Source of the DNA: Streptomyces sp. SCSIO 30461
Lineage (GTDB): Bacteria > Actinomycetota > Actinomycetes > Streptomycetales > Streptomycetaceae
DNA length: 64,000 bases
Assembly: GCF_037023745.1 (NCBI RefSeq)
Contig: NZ_CP146101.1
Span: 806,001-870,000 of the forward strand
Direction: 5' to 3'
Of this stretch, positions 60,501 to 64,000 are shown one piece after another. A model generated the notes under the pieces. The model made no database searches. It was not told where the DNA came from and saw only the letters and a program-made list of their open reading frames with translations. Both the position numbers and the translations under genes were made by a program. Position 1 is the first letter of the stretch. Every line of letters begins with the position of its first letter.

Positions 60501-60706
60501 CCGGACCCGGTGCCCGATGTGGTCTCCGAGGACGCAGGCACCCCGGCCGCTTGCGCAGCTGCCGGCAGTGCGACAACGAGCGGTGCCAGCACCAACGCCG
60601 CTGCCGTGGCTACTGAGAAACGGCGCCTATATGGATGTCTTGCGCCGTAACGGACATTCTTTATCGTGCTCCCTTTGCAAGTTCTCCACGTTTCTATCGC
60701 ATCCAT
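57515..60706 (-). CDS. Secreted DNRLRE-domain protein with FG-GAP/VCBS C-terminus
   Basis: About 1050 residues. An Arg-rich start and hydrophobic helix (RRRFSVATAAALVLAPLVVA, then an AAAQAAG cleavage site) form a signal peptide. A beta-rich segment, a DNRLRE domain (PVYIDPAVSGSREAW and later TSWSKQPTWATKLDHV) and a fibronectin-like region follow. The last 300 residues are FG-GAP repeats (DINGDGYADMWAID, DVDGGLDIDGDGTVGPDDL, GDFTDDGHIDLVARF) that bind calcium. ATG at 60706 has no ribosome site. AAAGGGAG lies a few bases before an ATA at 60664 that begins IKNVRYG, exactly where a start would be expected, so the true start may be a mutated or rare codon. It is divergent from the RHS-type gene. 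Confidence 0.8.
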   Translation of the reverse strand: MDAIETWRTCKGSTIKNVRYGARHPYRRRFSVATAAALVLAPLVVALPAAAQAAGVPASSETTSGTGSGTDQVQRLTDAASEEAVDTGERVEVTALRTETAETYANPDGSFTTEQYALAQRVRKNGKLVGLDTSLARNTDGSFSAKATEVGVTFSGGGSGPLATVERDGRSMSWSWPEPLPTPEIDGDTALYRDVLDDVDLKLKAGTAGFGQLLIVHNAKAAANPVLSKIRLPLSTDGLHVDADEHGNLRAVNPAGQEVFTAPTPLMWDSTKSQASPSSEVTAGPQRLLRSQATPPPPPPAHEFEAPYGAQEAAMGVDVTDTQLTLTPDRDVLAGPDTQYPVYIDPAVSGSREAWTIAYSSSPGTAYYNGNGWDEGDGNTTTKYARVGNPGDGTSRSFFRMDTNNLWNTNKVISKSTFRIKNSYSYSCTHREVQTWLTGSISSSTSWSKQPTWATKLDHVSDAKGWSSTCPAGNLAFDVTAGAKQAASDKWNNITLGLRAASEGDKLAYKRFDAGTAVLSTDYNTIPDPPTSLDTIPSTGCPQMASSYPVIGNTDVYLTARVKDAEGGTVKAQFRLWGNNSYAGGAEIFNQVVSVTSGTVAKVKVPKTTLQAALTQSGGVFGWRAQTLDSTDASPWAPASTCRFKFDPNRPSSPPGVTSTKFPDGSDGWPSNTSSVRTEGTFNFTNGGVPDVTKYEYWSDTDATRRTTTPASQGGSASVKITPTAAGANQLYVKSLDAAGNSSDTATYLYYANGPTTPDKAGDINGDGYADMWAIDSGGDLRRFYGAGDGTIAENSKTASDFSFNDVKITHRGDWTNDAYEDLIALRHDTTTDAHRLWVHPNNGLGFACTSCNDGTQRQELTVYDDTNNHWKNGAKQILAIGDVDGGLDIDGDGTVGPDDLPGYPDLLVNDGQFLWLYYGAPDNRLDSYRDPVLLASGDSMSSQSGGTLDKITLAAPGDFTDDGHIDLVARFDAGGLFLYDSIDPDGPNGPDQVTPDHRIQIGSGWNTLPLLTAAPDANNNGKFDLWATDTTGTVRFYGDYTTSGSKPWTTATTGLGDYQSIS

Positions 60707-61034
60707 CAGCGATGGCTGACGCGAGGCGGCGGTCACGTGCATCACGAGGGCGGTATTCCTCGCGACCGGTCTTCAGCCGGAAACTCTTCAGGGCTGGTCG
60801 AGTTGGGCTTTCCGGGGCTGAATTGCACATTGGCACAGGTCAAGCCCGATGGGGTGCCGCTAAGTATCGATTTCGACAAGCGTCCCGTCCTCCCTTGTGT
60901 GCTCACCGGGGAGGTGTATGCACGGACGGGCCTACTGAAAGGTAACAAACTTATCAACGTCTCTTTCGTAGAGTAATGATCGGGGCTAGGCTCACGAAGT
61001 TCTTCAAAATTGTGGATATCCCGTGGGGGGATCT
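60707..61034. other. Divergent promoter region of the two large secreted-protein genes
   Basis: The stretch is AT-richer than its surroundings, especially 60940-61030. A plus-strand frame ending at 60976 reads protein-like near its end (VELGFPGLNCTLAQVKPDG), but it has no credible start or recognised family. I treat the region as regulatory DNA that may contain a gene scar. Confidence 0.4.
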
Positions 61035-64000
61035 GTGTTCGGTGTGCCCTCAGCGACGCCCCGAGTCCGCTGGTGGGCTCGCAGACGCGTGCGTGCGTTC
61101 AGGACGGTCGCCTTGGCTGTGGCCGTCTACCTGCTGGCAGGACTTCTCGGTGGTCCTGTCGCTGCGGCGGCGGAGCTGGATCTGCTGGGGTTGAACAAGC
61201 CGGATCCGGTGCCGACATCGAAGGTGAAGCCGAAGAAGGCTTCCCGGACCAACCATGCCGCGAAGAACGCATGGAAGAAGGCCCCCAAGGTGGCGTGGCC
61301 TGCGCCCGGCACAGCCGCGGTGGCCGTGCCGGCCAGCGGCAAAGCCGTCGAGGCGGGTTCGCTGCCGGTCAAGCTGGGGCGCGCCGACGTCAAGGGCAAG
61401 AAGGCGACCGGGCCGCAGCGGGCTCAGGTGCAGGTCCTTGACCGCAAGACAGCAGACGCCCTGGGTACTGAGGGGCTTGTTCTGGCCGTCCGTGCCACGG
61501 ACGGAGCCAAGGGTCCCGTCTCGGTCGACGTCGACTACTCGGGTTTCCGGCACGCCTACGGTGGTGACTGGGCCTCGCGTCTGACGCTTCGGCAGCTTCC
61601 GTCGTGCGCTCTGACCACACCGAAGGCGAAGGGCTGTACCCAGGGCACGGAACTCACGACCACCAACGACACCGAGGCCGGAACTCTGACGGCCGCGGTG
61701 TCCCTGCCCGCCGGCACCGAGGCGCCCGAGTCATCGGCACCGGTGACCAAGGCACCGACCGCCGCCCGATCCGCGACCGGCATGTCGGTCAGATCCGGCA
61801 CGGTGCTCCTGGCCGCGACCGCCGCGGCTTCGGGCGCGTCGGGCAACTTCGGCGCGACATCGCTTGCCCCGTCGGCCTCCTGGTCCGCAGGCGGATCCAG
61901 CGGCGGGTTCAGCTGGAGCTACGGGATCGACAGCCCGGCGGTGCCAGGCGGCACGGCACCCGAGCTGAGCCTGGGCTATTCCTCGCAGTCGGTGGACGGG
62001 CGTACGGCTGCGACGAACAACCAGGCGAACTGGATCGGCGACGGCTGGTCGATGGAGCCGGGCTACATCGAGCGCCAGTACATCTCCTGCACGGATGACA
62101 AGACCGACAGCAACAACACCACAGCCAAAGTCGGTGACCTGTGCTGGAAGAAGGACAACGCCGTCCTGAACCTGGGTGGGCAGTCCAACACCCTTGTGCG
62201 GGACACCGAGTCCGGCGAGTGGCATCTGGAGAGCGACGACGGCACCAAGGCGGAGAAGCTCACCAGCTCCAGCCGCGGCAACGGAGACAACAACGGTGAG
62301 TACTGGCGGGTGACCACCCCGGACGGGACCCGCTACTACTTCGGATACAACCGTCTGCCGGGCTGGGCCGAGGGCAAGCCGGAGACGAACTCCACCTGGA
62401 CCGTGCCGGTGTTCGGCAACCACTCCGGCGAGGAATGCCACGCGGCCGCGTTCAAGGACTCCTGGTGCCAGCAGGCCTGGCGATGGAACCTCGACTACGT
62501 CGTGGACACGCACTCGGATGCCATGGCGTACTACTGGACCAAGGAGGCCAACCACTACGGCCGTAACGTCAACCCTGACACCGGCGCGTCCACTGCCACT
62601 CCCTACGACCGAGGCGGATATCTCTCCCGTATCGAGTACGGGCTGCGCTCCAGCACGATGTACGGCAAGAAGGCCGCCGGCAAGATCGACTTCACCGTCT
62701 CCGAACGCTGCCTCACAGACTGCGGCACCTTCGACGCGACCCATGCCAAGAACTGGCCTGACGTGCCGTTCGACCAGTACTGCGCTCCCAGCACGGAATG
62801 CAAGGACCGCTACTCGCCGTCGTTCTGGACCCGCAAGCGGCTCACCCGGATCGACACCTCGATCCTGACCGGCGGCTCCTACGAGCCGGTCGACACCTGG
62901 ACGCTCACGCACCAGTTCCCGAGCACCGGGGATGGCACGGACCCGGCGCTGTGGCTGGCGTCGATCACCCGCACCGGCCATACCGGTACCGGTGACGTCT
63001 CCATGCCGTCCGTGACCTTCCGAGGCCAGACGCTGCCGAACCGGGTCGAGGGAGCGACCACCGGTGGGGAACCGGACCCGGTTCCGCCGATGTGGCGCTA
63101 CCGCGTCTACGGCATCGACACCGAGACCGGCGGAACCATCGGCGTCACCTACTCGCCGACCGATTGCGCGGCCGGTGACGTGCCCTCACCCTCGTCGAAC
63201 ACCCGGCGCTGCTACCCGGTCATCTGGTCCCCGCCCGACGCACCGGGCGACAACTACGAGCCCTATCTGGACTGGTTCCACAGCTACGTGGTCACCCAGG
63301 TGCTGGAGAGCGACAACACCGGCGGCGCACCGGTCAAGCAGACCGACTACACCTATCTGGGCGGCATGGCCTGGTCCAAGTCCAAGGACGACGAGTTCAC
63401 CAAGGCCAAGCACCTCACCTACAGCGACCGCAAGGGCTACGGCCGCCTCCAGGTCCGCACCGGTGCAGGCACCGACGCACGAACGCTGAAGGAATACCGC
63501 TACTTCCGCGGCATCGACGGCGCCGAGGTCAAGGACTCCGAGGGCATCGGCATCACCGACCGCGAGGCGTTCGCCGGCATGACGCGCGAGGAGGCCACCT
63601 ACAACGGCGACGGCGGCCCCTTGGAGAGCGCCACCAGCTACGAGCCCTGGCGGTCGGCCGCGACAGTGACCGAGACCCGGGCCGAGGGACTCCCGCCCCG
63701 GTACTCATACGCCACCGGCGGCAAGTCGGAGAAGACGCGCACCGCGGTCGGCGCGGGCTGGCGCACCACCCAGAAGACCCGCACCTTCGACGACCTGGGC
63801 CAGCCGCTGACCGAATCCGACCTCGGCGACACCGCCACGTCCGGTGACGAGGAGTGCACCACCACCGCCTACGCCCAGAACACGGCGAAGAACATCCTCA
63901 CCCTGACCGCCGAGATCACCACGGTCGCCAAGGCCTGCGGCACCACCCCGTCCCTCCCCAGGGACCTGGTCTCGGTCGAACGCCGCTACTACGACGGTGC
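61035..64000 (+). CDS. RHS/YD-type secreted giant protein, N-terminal part (runs off window)
   Basis: The frame is open from GTG 61035 to the window end (988 codons), so the protein is much longer. A GGGGGG stretch lies six bases before the GTG. The N-terminus is a signal peptide with an Arg-rich head and a hydrophobic core (TVALAVAVYLLAGLLGGPVAAAA). A Lys-rich linker follows, then the SpvB/TcaC-like beta-rich N-terminal domain of large RHS proteins (LAPSASWSAGGSSGGFSWSY, PELSLGYSSQSVDGR, GDGWSMEPGYIERQYISC) with many Cys pairs. RHS repeats and a toxin tip would be expected beyond the window. It is divergent from the DNRLRE/FG-GAP protein, a pairing that suggests two surface or secreted partners. 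Confidence 0.85.
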   Translation, partial: MFGVPSATPRVRWWARRRVRAFRTVALAVAVYLLAGLLGGPVAAAAELDLLGLNKPDPVPTSKVKPKKASRTNHAAKNAWKKAPKVAWPAPGTAAVAVPASGKAVEAGSLPVKLGRADVKGKKATGPQRAQVQVLDRKTADALGTEGLVLAVRATDGAKGPVSVDVDYSGFRHAYGGDWASRLTLRQLPSCALTTPKAKGCTQGTELTTTNDTEAGTLTAAVSLPAGTEAPESSAPVTKAPTAARSATGMSVRSGTVLLAATAAASGASGNFGATSLAPSASWSAGGSSGGFSWSYGIDSPAVPGGTAPELSLGYSSQSVDGRTAATNNQANWIGDGWSMEPGYIERQYISCTDDKTDSNNTTAKVGDLCWKKDNAVLNLGGQSNTLVRDTESGEWHLESDDGTKAEKLTSSSRGNGDNNGEYWRVTTPDGTRYYFGYNRLPGWAEGKPETNSTWTVPVFGNHSGEECHAAAFKDSWCQQAWRWNLDYVVDTHSDAMAYYWTKEANHYGRNVNPDTGASTATPYDRGGYLSRIEYGLRSSTMYGKKAAGKIDFTVSERCLTDCGTFDATHAKNWPDVPFDQYCAPSTECKDRYSPSFWTRKRLTRIDTSILTGGSYEPVDTWTLTHQFPSTGDGTDPALWLASITRTGHTGTGDVSMPSVTFRGQTLPNRVEGATTGGEPDPVPPMWRYRVYGIDTETGGTIGVTYSPTDCAAGDVPSPSSNTRRCYPVIWSPPDAPGDNYEPYLDWFHSYVVTQVLESDNTGGAPVKQTDYTYLGGMAWSKSKDDEFTKAKHLTYSDRKGYGRLQVRTGAGTDARTLKEYRYFRGIDGAEVKDSEGIGITDREAFAGMTREEATYNGDGGPLESATSYEPWRSAATVTETRAEGLPPRYSYATGGKSEKTRTAVGAGWRTTQKTRTFDDLGQPLTESDLGDTATSGDEECTTTAYAQNTAKNILTLTAEITTVAKACGTTPSLPRDLVSVERRYYDG

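Noticed and set aside
60635..60976. Plus-strand frame with protein-like C-terminus (VELGFPGLNCTLAQ)
   Set aside because: It overlaps the start of the minus-strand secreted-protein gene, has no usable start near the protein-like part and no recognised family; kept only as a note on the gap.

Overview
The window is high-GC actinobacterial DNA, almost certainly a Streptomyces chromosome. The evidence is GC-rich third positions, GTG starts, a SARP/AfsR-type regulator, two Scr1-type XRE genes each followed by a DUF397 gene, a GPP34 gene, the F420 gene fbiC, a blaA/blaB/blaL-type beta-lactamase locus, and IS110 and IS1380 sequences. No rRNA, tRNA or CRISPR array was seen. Two genes are cut by the window: a PQQ-propeller protein at base 1 and an RHS-type giant protein at base 64000.

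Left part (1-21.6 kb, plus 43-44.8 kb) is dominated by catabolic genes. They are a FadD3-like CoA ligase, a thiolase/Ltp2-like protein with a DUF35 partner and a crotonase, an ACMSD-type amidohydrolase, two flavin/F420 LLM oxidoreductases, two SDRs, a D-aminoacylase-like amidohydrolase, an aldehyde dehydrogenase and an uncharacterised protein. Five copies of one 15-bp palindrome, CTGACGnnnCGTCAG, sit in front of these units, so they probably form one regulon under a single repressor, likely TetR-type, that is not encoded here. The ligase, crotonase and Ltp2/DUF35 genes resemble a side-chain activation, hydration and retro-aldol sequence as known from actinobacterial steroid catabolism. The substrate is unknown. 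An AfsR-type BTAD/NB-ARC/TPR regulator followed by a 58-residue protein of three tandem repeats lies among these genes. An IS110 element splits an amidase gene, and the joint can be read exactly.

Middle (21.6-32 kb): a small membrane protein, a truncated Ser/Thr kinase, a Tat-exported PHP metallohydrolase, an F420-type oxidoreductase, an Excalibur remnant, the beta-lactamase locus, an XRE/DUF397/ATP-binding regulatory trio, a decayed IS1380 transposase and an orphan P450.

32.2-38.3 kb is a polymorphic-toxin operon: SseB-like protein, WXG100-like protein, 1561-residue RHS protein, S1-domain protein. All four genes overlap at stop and start. The toxin tip and the S1 gene are markedly AT-richer than everything around them, as expected for an exchangeable toxin/immunity cassette.

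38.5-57 kb is mainly chromosomal housekeeping and accessory genes: fbiC, an ADP-ribosylglycohydrolase-like protein, a second Scr1/DUF397 pair, an 18-bp minisatellite, GPP34, a D-Ala-D-Ala carboxypeptidase with a long acidic cytoplasmic domain, a polytopic membrane protein, a MerR/GyrI regulator, a zinc-ribbon membrane protein, an APC permease and a TPR-like protein. The right end (57.5-64 kb) holds two large divergent secreted-protein genes: a DNRLRE/FG-GAP protein and the start of a second RHS-type protein.
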